This document shows positions 34,866 through 42,623 of a stretch of DNA of 43,908 nt, in pieces (position 1 is the stretch's first letter; the number at the start of each line of letters is the position of its first letter). The stretch is from NCBI GenBank assembly GCA_025353165.1, contig JANXRE010000174.1:1-43908 (forward strand). The letters run 5' to 3'. Both the position numbers and the translations under genes were made by a program. The DNA comes from Acidobacteriota bacterium (GTDB lineage Bacteria > Acidobacteriota > Terriglobia > Bryobacterales > Bryobacteraceae). Under the pieces are notes generated by a model. That model had not been told where the DNA came from. It worked only from the letters and a program-made list of their open reading frames with translations, and did not search any database.

Positions 34866-35804
34866 ATGCCAGTTATAGACGACAGATTACACCCGGAAGT
34901 CCGAGCCGTACTAGCGGCGATCGAAGCCGAGGGCGGACCGCCGCTCGAATCGATGACTCCCTCCGATGCCCGCCAGGCGGCGATCGAAGGATTGAAGCCG
35001 GTGTCGGGCGAAGAGGAGCCGGTGGCCCGCGTGGAAAACCTGCGCATTCCCGGTCCGGCGGGCGAAATTCCCATCCGCGTCTTTACCCCCGTAGGCGCCG
35101 GTCCCTTTCCGGCGCTGGTCTATTTTCACGGAGGAGGCTGGGTGCTCTGCGACCTGGACACTCACGACAAGGTCTGCCGCGCGATCGCGCGTGCGGGTTC
35201 CGCGGTGGTGGTCGCCGTCGATTACCGCCTCGCTCCGGAGCACAAATTCCCCGCCGCGGTGGACGATGCCCATGCGGCGACGCGCTGGGTTGCCGCGAAC
35301 GCGGACCGCCTCGCGATCGATCCTCGCCGGATCGCGGTGGGCGGTGACAGCGCCGGCGGAAATCTTGCGGCGGTAATGGCGTTGCGAAGCCGCGATCTAG
35401 CGCTGCAAGTCCTGGTCTATCCGGTGACGAACCTGGCTTCGTTCGACACCGGCTCGTATCGCGAATTCGCGGAAGGGTATTACTTGAGCAAGTCGGAGAT
35501 GGAGTGGTTCCGCCACTGCTACTTGGGACGCGTGGAGGACGGGCTAAGCCCCGATGCCTCGCCGCTGCTGGCAGAGGATCTTCGAGGAGTCGCGCCCGCG
35601 CTGGTCATCACGGCGGAGTGCGATGTGCTGCGCGATGAAGGCGAGGCCTACGCGGAGCGGCTCCGGAGCGCGGGCGTACCAGTGACCTGCACGCGGTACG
35701 CCGGAATGATACACCCCTTCTTCTCGATGTCGGGAGCCATTGGCGATGGACGCCGGGCGATTCAGCAGGTGGCCGAAGCTATTCGACGCGCCGGCCGAAG
35801 TTGA
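34866..35804 (+). CDS. Alpha/beta hydrolase, hormone-sensitive-lipase family
   Basis: 312-aa esterase or lipase. The oxyanion motif HGGGW is at about residue 89, the nucleophile serine in GGDSAGGN, the acid in ECDVLRDEG and the catalytic His in GMIHPFF. This is the bacterial HSL (family IV) layout. No signal peptide, so cytoplasmic; it probably hydrolyses short acyl or acetyl esters. Its last 26 bases overlap the convergent outer-membrane barrel gene. Confidence 0.9.
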   Translation: MPVIDDRLHPEVRAVLAAIEAEGGPPLESMTPSDARQAAIEGLKPVSGEEEPVARVENLRIPGPAGEIPIRVFTPVGAGPFPALVYFHGGGWVLCDLDTHDKVCRAIARAGSAVVVAVDYRLAPEHKFPAAVDDAHAATRWVAANADRLAIDPRRIAVGGDSAGGNLAAVMALRSRDLALQVLVYPVTNLASFDTGSYREFAEGYYLSKSEMEWFRHCYLGRVEDGLSPDASPLLAEDLRGVAPALVITAECDVLRDEGEAYAERLRSAGVPVTCTRYAGMIHPFFSMSGAIGDGRRAIQQVAEAIRRAGRS

Positions 35805-36468
35805 ACGCCGGCCCGATTGAGAAGCGCACCGTGTTCCGGGCGTCCTTCAAAATATCGTTGAACAGGTGATCCCGAACGAAATCCGCCTGAATACGCAGCG
35901 CCAAGTTTCTGCTGGGGATAATGTCGATCCCACCGCCGAAGCCGTAAAAAGCCTGCCAGTCTGTCTTATGGCCCGTCGGCGTAAGGCGCGAAACCACCAA
36001 CTTCGCGATCGGATCGGCCGGGGTTGGAGTCGCACTCTCCCGGATCGCTCCCAGGTCGGGTCGCACGAAGATCGTCATGTGAGTCCAGTGCCGGTATGCC
36101 AACTGCGGCCCCGCGGAGAAGGCCTGAGTAGTGGAATCGGCGCCCACCGCCAATTTGTAACCCGGCGGCAACTTCCCGGCAGCGGCTAGTTGTTCCAGCA
36201 GGCCGCCCAACTGCTGCTGCAGGGGTGTGGGCAGGAGATTGGGAGTAAGGGTCATGCTGCCCGACGCCCAGGTGTAGTCGAACCCCAGCGAATACCAGGT
36301 CCTGGGCCTCATGCCAACTTGAAACTGGAAGCCGGGCTGGAAGAGGCTGATCTTGGGGCTGTTGAGGAATGCGTATCCGACGTAGGCGTCGTAACGCGTC
36401 ACGTACTGCTGGCCGAAAGCCTGGGAAGCCGGCAGGAACAAAAGAAATAATAAAATTGCGCACTTCAT
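35779..36468 (-). CDS. Outer-membrane beta-barrel protein
   Basis: 229 aa with signal peptide KCAILLFLLFLPASQAFGQ. The mature part is made of alternating strands (YDAYVGYAFLN, FQFQVGMRPRTWYSLGFDYTW, FYGFGGGIDIIPSRNLALRIQADFVRDHLF) and ends in a final strand with a C-terminal aromatic pattern (RFSIGPAFNFGRRVE). This fits a small OmpA/OmpX-like barrel. No substrate can be assigned. Its start codon is only 1 base from a perfect hairpin. Confidence 0.75.
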   Translation of the reverse strand: MKCAILLFLLFLPASQAFGQQYVTRYDAYVGYAFLNSPKISLFQPGFQFQVGMRPRTWYSLGFDYTWASGSMTLTPNLLPTPLQQQLGGLLEQLAAAGKLPPGYKLAVGADSTTQAFSAGPQLAYRHWTHMTIFVRPDLGAIRESATPTPADPIAKLVVSRLTPTGHKTDWQAFYGFGGGIDIIPSRNLALRIQADFVRDHLFNDILKDARNTVRFSIGPAFNFGRRVE

Positions 36469-36499
36469 ATAAACAGAGTATAACCTCTGTTTATTTTTT
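36469..36499 (+). terminator. Strong hairpin with T-run
   Basis: A 10-bp perfect stem (36469-36478 with 36485-36494, loop TATAAC) is followed on the plus strand by six T residues. It would stop transcription running rightward from the esterase gene into the cimA operon. On the minus strand it covers the ribosome-binding region of the outer-membrane gene, ending next to its ATG, so it could also mask that start. Confidence 0.6.
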
Positions 36500-36504
36500 A
36501 CTAG

Positions 36505-38115
36505 TTACACACCCCAGCAGTAATCTTCTACAGCGCGCTCGATCGATTCGTCCTGCTCCGTGAGACGCATCAACTCCAGCTTGATGGCGTCCAGCAGCGC
36601 AAGCCAGCTTGCCTCGATCACGTTTTCGGAAACGCCGACGGTCGACCAGTTCTTTTTGTGGTCCGACCACTCGACCAGTACGCGGACCTTGGCTGCCGTG
36701 CCTTTTTTGAAATCGAGCACGCGCACTTTGTAATCCGTGAGCCGCACGTTCGCGATCGCGGGATACAGCGGCGTCAGGCATTGCCGCAGGCTCACATCCA
36801 GCGCATTGACCGGACCTTGTCCCGTCGCCGTCGCCGAGTAAACGTGCTCTTCCACCTTCAGCGTGACCGTGGCCGTCGTGAGGGATCCGTACTGCCCGGT
36901 CATGCGCGTCGTCGTGTCGAAACTGATGATCTCGAAGAACTGCACGCCGGGCCGGAGCGCATCGCGCACCAGCAGTTCGAACGTGCCCTCGGCGGCTTCC
37001 AGTTCATAGCCCTCGTACTCCATGTGCTTGATGCGGTCCAGCAGTTCCCGCTTGGCCTGATCGTCGAGCCGCGCGTCGAGCCCGTGCTGCTTCAGCTTGT
37101 AGAGAACGTTGCCGCGTCCCGACAGCTCGCTCAACAGAACCCGCTGACGGTTGCCGATCGCTTCCGGCTGGATGTGTTCGTAGGTCGACGCATCTTTCAG
37201 AACCGCGCTGACGTGAACGCCGCCCTTGTGCGCGAAAGCGCTGCGGCCGACATACGGCTGATCGTTGCGCATCGGGAGATTGGCGAGCTCGGAAATAAAA
37301 CGCGCCACGCTGGTCAGGTTCGGCAGGCTCTCCCGGCCCACTGTGGTGTGGCCCAGTTTTAATTCCAGGTTGGCGATGATGGAACAGAGATTCGCGTTTC
37401 CGCAGCGCTCGCCGTATCCGTTCATGCAGCCCTGCACCTGCGTGAAACCTTCCTCCACCGCCGCCAGCGTATTGGCGACGGCGAGGTCGGAGTCGTTGTG
37501 GCAATGGATGGCGAGCGTTCCGTCGAATCGCTTGCGCACCTCGGAGCAGATCTCCTGCAAGCGCGCGGTGAGCGTGCCGCCGTTGGTGTCGCACAGGCAC
37601 AGCACATCCGCGCCCGCCGACCTCGCCGCCTCCAGCCCCTTCAGCGCGTAAACGGGATTCGCAGTGTAGCCGTCGAAGAAATGCTCGGCGTCGAAAATAA
37701 CTTCCTTGCCGTGCGATTTCAGAAACGCCACGGAATCCGCGATCAACTCGAGGTTCTGCTGTTCGCTGATGCCGAGCGCCCGGTGCACGTGCATGTCCCA
37801 CGTCTTGCCGAAGATCGCGACGGCGGGCGTGCCGGCCTCCACCAGTTCGCGCAGATTCGGATCGGAGTCGGGCGTGTTGCGGGCGAAGCGCGTGGATCCG
37901 AAGGCCGTCAGTTTCGCGCGCTTCAGTTTCAGATCGCGGGCGCGCGTGAAGAACTCGCGGTCCTTTGGGTTCGACCCCGGCCATCCGCCTTCGATGTAGT
38001 CGATGCCAAACTCATCCAGCTTCTGCGCAATGACGAGCTTATCCTCGACGGAGAAGGAGACGGCCTCGCCTTGCGTGCCGTCCCGGAGGGTGGTGTCGAA
38101 CGTGTAGATTCTCAT
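36505..38115 (-). CDS. cimA: (R)-citramalate synthase
   Basis: 536 aa. Condenses pyruvate with acetyl-CoA to citramalate, the first step of the threonine-independent route to 2-oxobutyrate and isoleucine. The start [22 protein letters not shown] and GIDYIEGGWPGSNPKD are typical of CimA rather than LeuA; LCLCDTNGGTL, AIHCHNDSDLAVANTL and GCMNGYGERCGNANL complete the barrel, with a C-terminal regulatory LeuA-dimer-like domain (about residues 400-530). ATG 38115 is used, sharing one base with the ilvC stop (TAATG). It is last in the ilvB-ilvN-ilvC-cimA operon. Confidence 0.92.
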   Translation of the reverse strand: MRIYTFDTTLRDGTQGEAVSFSVEDKLVIAQKLDEFGIDYIEGGWPGSNPKDREFFTRARDLKLKRAKLTAFGSTRFARNTPDSDPNLRELVEAGTPAVAIFGKTWDMHVHRALGISEQQNLELIADSVAFLKSHGKEVIFDAEHFFDGYTANPVYALKGLEAARSAGADVLCLCDTNGGTLTARLQEICSEVRKRFDGTLAIHCHNDSDLAVANTLAAVEEGFTQVQGCMNGYGERCGNANLCSIIANLELKLGHTTVGRESLPNLTSVARFISELANLPMRNDQPYVGRSAFAHKGGVHVSAVLKDASTYEHIQPEAIGNRQRVLLSELSGRGNVLYKLKQHGLDARLDDQAKRELLDRIKHMEYEGYELEAAEGTFELLVRDALRPGVQFFEIISFDTTTRMTGQYGSLTTATVTLKVEEHVYSATATGQGPVNALDVSLRQCLTPLYPAIANVRLTDYKVRVLDFKKGTAAKVRVLVEWSDHKKNWSTVGVSENVIEASWLALLDAIKLELMRLTEQDESIERAVEDYCWGV

Positions 38116-39158
38116 TACTTCGTTGTGGCCAGCGCGGGCGAATCCTGCGGTACGCCGGCCTCCTTCGTCTTTTTCAGGAACGTCATCATTTCGCGAAGCT
38201 CGCGGCCGACCGTTTCGATCGGCTGGTTGCGGGCGGCTTCGCGCATCGCCAGGAACTTGTGGCGTCCGGTCTTGTTCTCCGCCATCCAATCCTTCGCGAA
38301 TTGACCCGACTGGATTTCGCCGAGGATCTTCTTCATCTCGGCGCGAGTCTGTTCGTTCACCAGGCGCTTACCGCGCGTGTAATCGCCGTACTCGGCGGTA
38401 TCGGATACGGAGAAGCGCATGTAGCTGAGGCCGCCTTCGTAGATGAGGTCCACGATGAGCTTCAGCTCGTGCAGGCATTCGAAGTAGGCGATCTCGGGCG
38501 CGTAGCCGGCTTCGGTGAGCGTCTCGAAGCCCGCGCGGATCAGCTCGCTGACGCCGCCGCAGAGAACGGTCTGCTCGCCGAACAGATCGCTTTCGGTCTC
38601 TTCCTTGAAGGTGGTTTCGATAACGCCGGCCTTCAAACAGCCGAGCGCCAAAGCGTATGCGAGCGCTTGGCGCAGCGCGTTGCCCGAGGCGTCCTGATGC
38701 ACGGCGACCAGCGCGGGCACGCCCACGCCTTCGGTGTACAATTCGCGGACGCGATGGCCCGGAGCCTTCGGTGCGATCATCGACACATCGACTCCGGGCG
38801 GCGGCGCGATCTGACCGAAGTGGATGTTGAAGCCGTGCGCGAACATCAGCGTCTTGCCCGGCTTCATATGCGGCGCGATCTCGTTGTTGTAGAGGTCGCC
38901 CTGCATATGGTCCGGCACCAGGACCATGAGGACATCCGCGATGTTCGCGGCCTCGGCGGTGGACAGGACGCGGAGTCCGGCGGCTTCGGCCTTGGCCCAG
39001 TTCTTCGATCCGGCGTACAGGCCGACTACGACCTGCACTCCCGAGTCGCGCAGATTGAGAGCGTGCGCGTGGCCCTGCGATCCGTAGCCGATGATGGCCA
39101 CGGTCTTGTTCTGGAGGAGACTGAGATCGCCGTCTTTCTCGTAATAGCGGTTGGGCAT
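38115..39158 (-). CDS. ilvC: Ketol-acid reductoisomerase
   Basis: 347-aa class I enzyme that converts acetolactate or acetohydroxybutyrate to dihydroxy acids using NAD(P)H. The Rossmann motif is [19 protein letters not shown], the cofactor loop [13 protein letters not shown], the catalytic metal region contains [12 protein letters not shown] and [23 protein letters not shown]. An AAAGGA Shine-Dalgarno precedes the ATG. It lies 18 bases after ilvN and ends overlapping the cimA start. Confidence 0.95.
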   Translation of the reverse strand: MPNRYYEKDGDLSLLQNKTVAIIGYGSQGHAHALNLRDSGVQVVVGLYAGSKNWAKAEAAGLRVLSTAEAANIADVLMVLVPDHMQGDLYNNEIAPHMKPGKTLMFAHGFNIHFGQIAPPPGVDVSMIAPKAPGHRVRELYTEGVGVPALVAVHQDASGNALRQALAYALALGCLKAGVIETTFKEETESDLFGEQTVLCGGVSELIRAGFETLTEAGYAPEIAYFECLHELKLIVDLIYEGGLSYMRFSVSDTAEYGDYTRGKRLVNEQTRAEMKKILGEIQSGQFAKDWMAENKTGRHKFLAMREAARNQPIETVGRELREMMTFLKKTKEAGVPQDSPALATTK

Positions 39159-39176
39159 GGGAATCCTTTATATCGA

Positions 39177-39707
39177 TTATTTAACCGTCGCCGGCTCCGG
39201 TTTTTGAACCGGTGGCGACAGCTTCAGTTTCTTGTGTTCCAGCGAGGCGGCGACCAGTCCCGATCGCGTCACATCGATCTCGCCGTAGGCGCGCATCACG
39301 TCGATGAACTCCTCGACTTTCTCGGAGTCGCCGGTGGCTTCCAGAGCAACGCCTTCCGCGGAGGAGTCGACCACTCGCGCGCCGAAGATCTCGGCTTCTT
39401 TCAAGATGGCCGTGCGGTGCTCCAGCGGCGCCCGCACCCGCAGCAGCAGCAACTCGCGGGCTACCGCCGGCACGTCGGTCAGATCGATGGCCTGCAGCAC
39501 GTTGACCAGCTTGTTCATCTGCTTGATCACCTGGGCGCGCAGCGTCGCGTCGACATCGACGACGATGCTCATCCGCGATAGCGTGGGATCTAGCGTGCGT
39601 GCGACCGTCAGACTTTCGATGTTGTACCCGCGGGCGCTGAGCAGTCCGGTGACACGCAGCAGCGCGCCGGGCTTGTTCTCCAGCAGTAGGGAAATAACTT
39701 GCAGCAT
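39177..39707 (-). CDS. ilvN: Acetolactate synthase regulatory (small) subunit
   Basis: 176 aa, the ACT-type regulatory subunit that binds valine and activates the catalytic subunit. The N-terminal ACT domain reads SLLLENKPGALLRVTGLLSARGYNIESLTV; the second domain has VDSSAEGVALEATGDSEKVEEFIDVMRAYG. The length is normal for the long IlvN/IlvH class. Its ATG shares one base with the ilvB stop (TAATG). Confidence 0.95.
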   Translation of the reverse strand: MLQVISLLLENKPGALLRVTGLLSARGYNIESLTVARTLDPTLSRMSIVVDVDATLRAQVIKQMNKLVNVLQAIDLTDVPAVARELLLLRVRAPLEHRTAILKEAEIFGARVVDSSAEGVALEATGDSEKVEEFIDVMRAYGEIDVTRSGLVAASLEHKKLKLSPPVQKPEPATVK

Positions 39708-41449
39708 TACCTGCTCGCCTCAACCGGTTCCGGCGGGCGAAGAACCATTTCGTAAATTGCGCCGCCGGAGGGAACCATCGGATATACGTTTTCGTACGGC
39801 GACACGCGGACGTTCAAAAGGTAGGGGCCCGGTTCGGCGACGGCGGCTTCCAGTGCCGCTCTGAGGTCGCGCGGGTGCTCGATCGTGCGGCCTTTGAATC
39901 CGTAAGCCCCCGCGAGCTTTTCGGCGTCGGGAAATCCGTCGAGCGTCACGGCCGACAGGCGGTTGTTGTAGAACAGTTCCTGCCACTGCCGGACCATGCC
40001 GAGGTACCCGTTGTTGCTGACGATGATCTTCACCGGCAGGCCATGGTTGGCGATGGTGGCCAGTTCCGGCACGGACATCTGGAATCCGCCGTCGCCGACA
40101 ATTGCGAACACCAGTTTGTCGGGGTTGGCGAATTGCGCGCCAACGGCGGCGGGAAGTCCGAAGCCCATCGATCCGAGACCGCCGGAGTTCAGCCAGAGCC
40201 GCGGCTTGTTAAAACGTATGAACTGCGCGGCCCACATCTGATGCTGGCCGACATCCGACGAAACGATTGCCTCGCCGTTTGAAATGCGGTCGATTTCGGC
40301 CATCAGGTGCTGCGGCTTGATCTCGTCGTCGGAAAACTCGGGAGTGAGCGGGTGCTCCTCTTTCCAACCGTTGACCTGCCCCCACCACGCGCGCCGCGCC
40401 GCGGCGTTCCGGGGCTGCATCTCGTCGCGTGTTTCCAGCAGGAACTTGTTCATCTTGGCGATAACGCGCCTGGCGTCGCCCACGATCGGTAACTCGGGGG
40501 TGCGATTCTTGCCGATCTCCGCGGGATCGATGTCCACGTGGATCACCTCGGCGTGCGGCGCGAAGGCGGCGAGACGGCCGGTGACCCGATCGTCAAAACG
40601 AACGCCGATCGCGATCAACAGGTCCGCGTGCGTCATCCCCATGTTGGCGGCGTACGACCCGTGCATGCCGGGCATGGAGATGAAATTGGGGTGCGTGGAC
40701 GGCAGCGCGCCGAGTCCCATCAGCGTGCAGACCGCCGGTGCGTCCAGAAGTTCCACCAGTTGCCGCAGTTCCTCGGAAGCCTCGCCGTGGATGATCCCGC
40801 CGCCGGCATAAACGAACGGGCGCTCAGCCTCCCACATCATCTGGGCGGCGCGGCGGATCTGGCCGGTGTGGCCTTCCGTGTAGACCTTGTATCCGGGGAG
40901 ATGGATCGAATTGACCGGCGTGTAGTGCCCTTGAGCCTGGAAAATATCCTTTGGGATATCCACCAGGACCGGGCCGGGCCGACCCGACGCAGCCAGGTAA
41001 AACGCCTCATGCAGTACCTGAGGAAGATCCGCTAAGCTCTTGATAAGAAAATTATGTTTGGTGCAGGAACGCGTGATCCCGAAGGTGTCCGCTTCCTGGA
41101 ACGCATCGCTTCCGATGAGCTTGCTGGAAACCTGGCCGGTGAGCGCGACCACCGGGATCGAATCCATGAGGGCGTCCACCAGGCCGGTTACAAGGTTCGT
41201 GGCGCCAGGCCCCGAAGTCGCGCAGCACACTCCGACTCTTCCCGTGGATCGCGCGTAGCCTTCCGCGGCAAAGCAGGCGTTCTGTTCGTGGCGCACCAGG
41301 ACATGCCGGATGGGGTGATCGTACAGGGCATCGTACAGCGGCAGCGTCACGCCTCCGGGGTAGCCGAAGATACAATCGACGCCTTCGCGCACCAGGCATT
41401 CCAACAACATGAGAGCGCCGCTTAAGAGGGGCGCGGTCTGTACCGGCAT
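39707..41449 (-). CDS. ilvB: Acetolactate synthase catalytic (large) subunit
   Basis: 580-aa ThDP enzyme forming acetolactate or acetohydroxybutyrate. Visible are the catalytic Glu region VRHEQNACFAAEGYAR, ATSGPGATNLVTGL, FQEADTFGITRSCTKHNFLI, the FAD-region MLGMHGSYAAN-like PGMHGSYAANM, and the ThDP signature VGDGGFQMSVPEL...NNGYLGMVRQWQ. ATG 41449 is chosen over an earlier ATG because GAGGAG sits 5 bases ahead; that Shine-Dalgarno directly follows the attenuator stem. First structural gene of the operon. Confidence 0.95.
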   Translation of the reverse strand: MPVQTAPLLSGALMLLECLVREGVDCIFGYPGGVTLPLYDALYDHPIRHVLVRHEQNACFAAEGYARSTGRVGVCCATSGPGATNLVTGLVDALMDSIPVVALTGQVSSKLIGSDAFQEADTFGITRSCTKHNFLIKSLADLPQVLHEAFYLAASGRPGPVLVDIPKDIFQAQGHYTPVNSIHLPGYKVYTEGHTGQIRRAAQMMWEAERPFVYAGGGIIHGEASEELRQLVELLDAPAVCTLMGLGALPSTHPNFISMPGMHGSYAANMGMTHADLLIAIGVRFDDRVTGRLAAFAPHAEVIHVDIDPAEIGKNRTPELPIVGDARRVIAKMNKFLLETRDEMQPRNAAARRAWWGQVNGWKEEHPLTPEFSDDEIKPQHLMAEIDRISNGEAIVSSDVGQHQMWAAQFIRFNKPRLWLNSGGLGSMGFGLPAAVGAQFANPDKLVFAIVGDGGFQMSVPELATIANHGLPVKIIVSNNGYLGMVRQWQELFYNNRLSAVTLDGFPDAEKLAGAYGFKGRTIEHPRDLRAALEAAVAEPGPYLLNVRVSPYENVYPMVPSGGAIYEMVLRPPEPVEASR

Positions 41450-41463
41450 GGGTCTCCTCAAAT

Positions 41464-41506
41464 GACAAAGGCCACTGGCTGGGTTGTTCACCCCGCCAGT
41501 GGCCTT
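41464..41506 (-). terminator. Attenuator terminator stem in the ilvB leader
   Basis: A perfect 12-bp stem (41495-41506 with 41468-41479) plus a partly paired loop is followed in the transcript by a moderately U-rich UUUGUCAUUU. It lies between the leader peptide stop and the ilvB Shine-Dalgarno (GAGGAG). The 5' arm (segment 3) can instead pair with segment 2 of the leader, so the stem forms only when the leader is translated freely. Confidence 0.75.
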
Positions 41507-41531
41507 CGTACTTTCTTTCCGATAGGACCGT

Positions 41532-41642
41532 TCAGGCGGGGAAGGCTGAGCCTACCCCAATTCTAATCTGAACGAGTACCTGGGGAACTTTAACAGAAAC
41601 CGCGAAGATTAAGTTGGTAACCGGTTGGGCCAAGCGAATCAT
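41532..41642 (-). CDS. ilv leader peptide, 36 aa
   Basis: ATG 41642 to TGA 41532. The peptide has 7 Val, 4 Ile and 3 Leu among 36 residues (39 percent), with the densest run QVLVQIRIGV (residues 21-30). AGAGA lies ahead of the start as a Shine-Dalgarno. Segment 1 (41558-41551) lies in codons 29-31 and segment 2 (41545-41535) at codons 33-36, immediately before the stop. This is the layout of ilv leader peptides in other bacteria: stalling at branched-chain codons would cover segment 1 and free segment 2. It is not a structural protein. Confidence 0.75.
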   Translation of the reverse strand: MIRLAQPVTNLIFAVSVKVPQVLVQIRIGVGSAFPA

Positions 41643-41659
41643 CACGTTCTCTGCCTATG

Positions 41660-41688
41660 ATAGTACCCTAGCAGCACGGCAAATGCAA
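41660..41688 (-). promoter_or_regulatory. Sigma70-like promoter of the ilvBNC-cimA operon
   Basis: On the minus strand, -35 TTGCAT (41688-41683), a 17-base spacer and -10 TACTAT (41665-41660). The transcription start would be near 41653, about 10 bases before the leader ATG at 41642. No other comparable site was seen between here and ilvB. Confidence 0.65.
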
Positions 41689-41884
41689 TACCGTTTCTGC
41701 ATAACAAAGGTTGATGGTTACATGAGCCCGCGAGCGATCAATGTTCTCCCGGGCCGCTTTTCTCGCTGGTCGGCGGGACGATCTGTCTTATCCATGTTCA
41801 TCAGCTTCGTCATCTGGCTGCCCTTCGCATCCGTCATGGCGGTGTAGGTGGTGTTGCAGTAGGCGACGGGTCGACGACCGCAGC

Positions 41885-42137
41885 CAACTGGGGTCCCCCG
41901 AACTCCAGTCGCGTATCCAAAAGGAGTGGGCTCCCCTCGCCCGCGACGTCGAGGCAAACCTGAACGCCGACCCCGCCGGCCCCATCGCGCAGGCCCTGCT
42001 CGCCACCCGGAGAAGCGGGCCGGCCTGAACAACAGGTGGGCCGACCGCGCCACCTGGCCGCAAAAATTCGAAGGGCCCTGGGACAACCCGAACTTGCAGC
42101 CCTTCATCGCCCGCGCCCTGCGTGATACCCTAGCCAC
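41885..42137 (+). pseudogene. Relic of a MerR/TipAS-type regulator domain
   Basis: The plus strand shows LGSPELQSRIQKEWAPLARD, then NADPAGPIAQALLATR and a stop. In the next frame come GLNNRWADRATWPQKFEGPW and IARALRDTLAT. Together these look like a decayed TipAS domain, the drug-sensing C-terminal half of MerR-family regulators (typical WXXL...DPAGPRAQALA...W...). The DNA-binding half is absent and a frameshift or deletion splits the rest. The region 41689-41884 beside it holds no gene I recognise. The relic runs directly into the start of the DinB gene. Confidence 0.55.
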
Positions 42138-42623
42138 GTGCTGTCCACCCTGCGCCAGTTGCTGGCCTACGAAGCCTGGGCCGACGCCCAACACCTGCAC
42201 GTGCTTTTCATCTACGAGCCGGTGTACGCCAACGAGGGCATCCGCCGCAAGCTTGAGCACATCCACGCCGTCCAGCGCGCCTACCTCGCCATGCTGCGGG
42301 ACCAACCCGCCGATTTCGCGAAACGCAGCGTCCCCTTTCCCACACCCGAGGAGTTGGCTGCGTCCTTCCGCGAATACCACGCCGCCATTCGCGAATTCGC
42401 CGCCTCGTGGTCCGAACCCTGGCTCGTCCGGCCGCTCCCCATCGAGTGGTTCACGAACAACACCCCGACCCGCGGCGAGGCGCTCCTTCAGGTCCTCCTG
42501 CACGGCCAATTCCATCGCGGCCAGAACGCCTCGCGCATGCACCACCTCGGCTGGAAACCGCCCACCACGGATTTCGTGCTGTGGATCGACAAGGGGCAGC
42601 CCGAGCCCGACTGGCCGCACTAA
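42138..42623 (+). CDS. DinB-family protein
   Basis: 161 aa, start GTG 42138. A four-helix DinB bundle: the first helix has LLAYEAWADAQ, metal ligands fit LEHIHAVQRAYL and LHGQFHRGQNASRMHHLG. It is followed with no gap by the GDP-fucose synthase gene (TAA then ATG). Distinct from the DinB protein at 25172. Function unknown. Confidence 0.85.
   Translation: MLSTLRQLLAYEAWADAQHLHVLFIYEPVYANEGIRRKLEHIHAVQRAYLAMLRDQPADFAKRSVPFPTPEELAASFREYHAAIREFAASWSEPWLVRPLPIEWFTNNTPTRGEALLQVLLHGQFHRGQNASRMHHLGWKPPTTDFVLWIDKGQPEPDWPH

Noticed and set aside
37970-37990. tRNA T-loop-like sequence GGTTCGACCCC
   Set aside because: It lies inside the cimA coding frame and no acceptor or anticodon stem surrounds it.
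41464-41688. T-box riboswitch for the ilv operon
   Set aside because: No conserved T-box (UGGNACC-like) sequence or stem I signature was seen; the leader peptide with branched-chain codons and four pairing segments fits translation-dependent attenuation.
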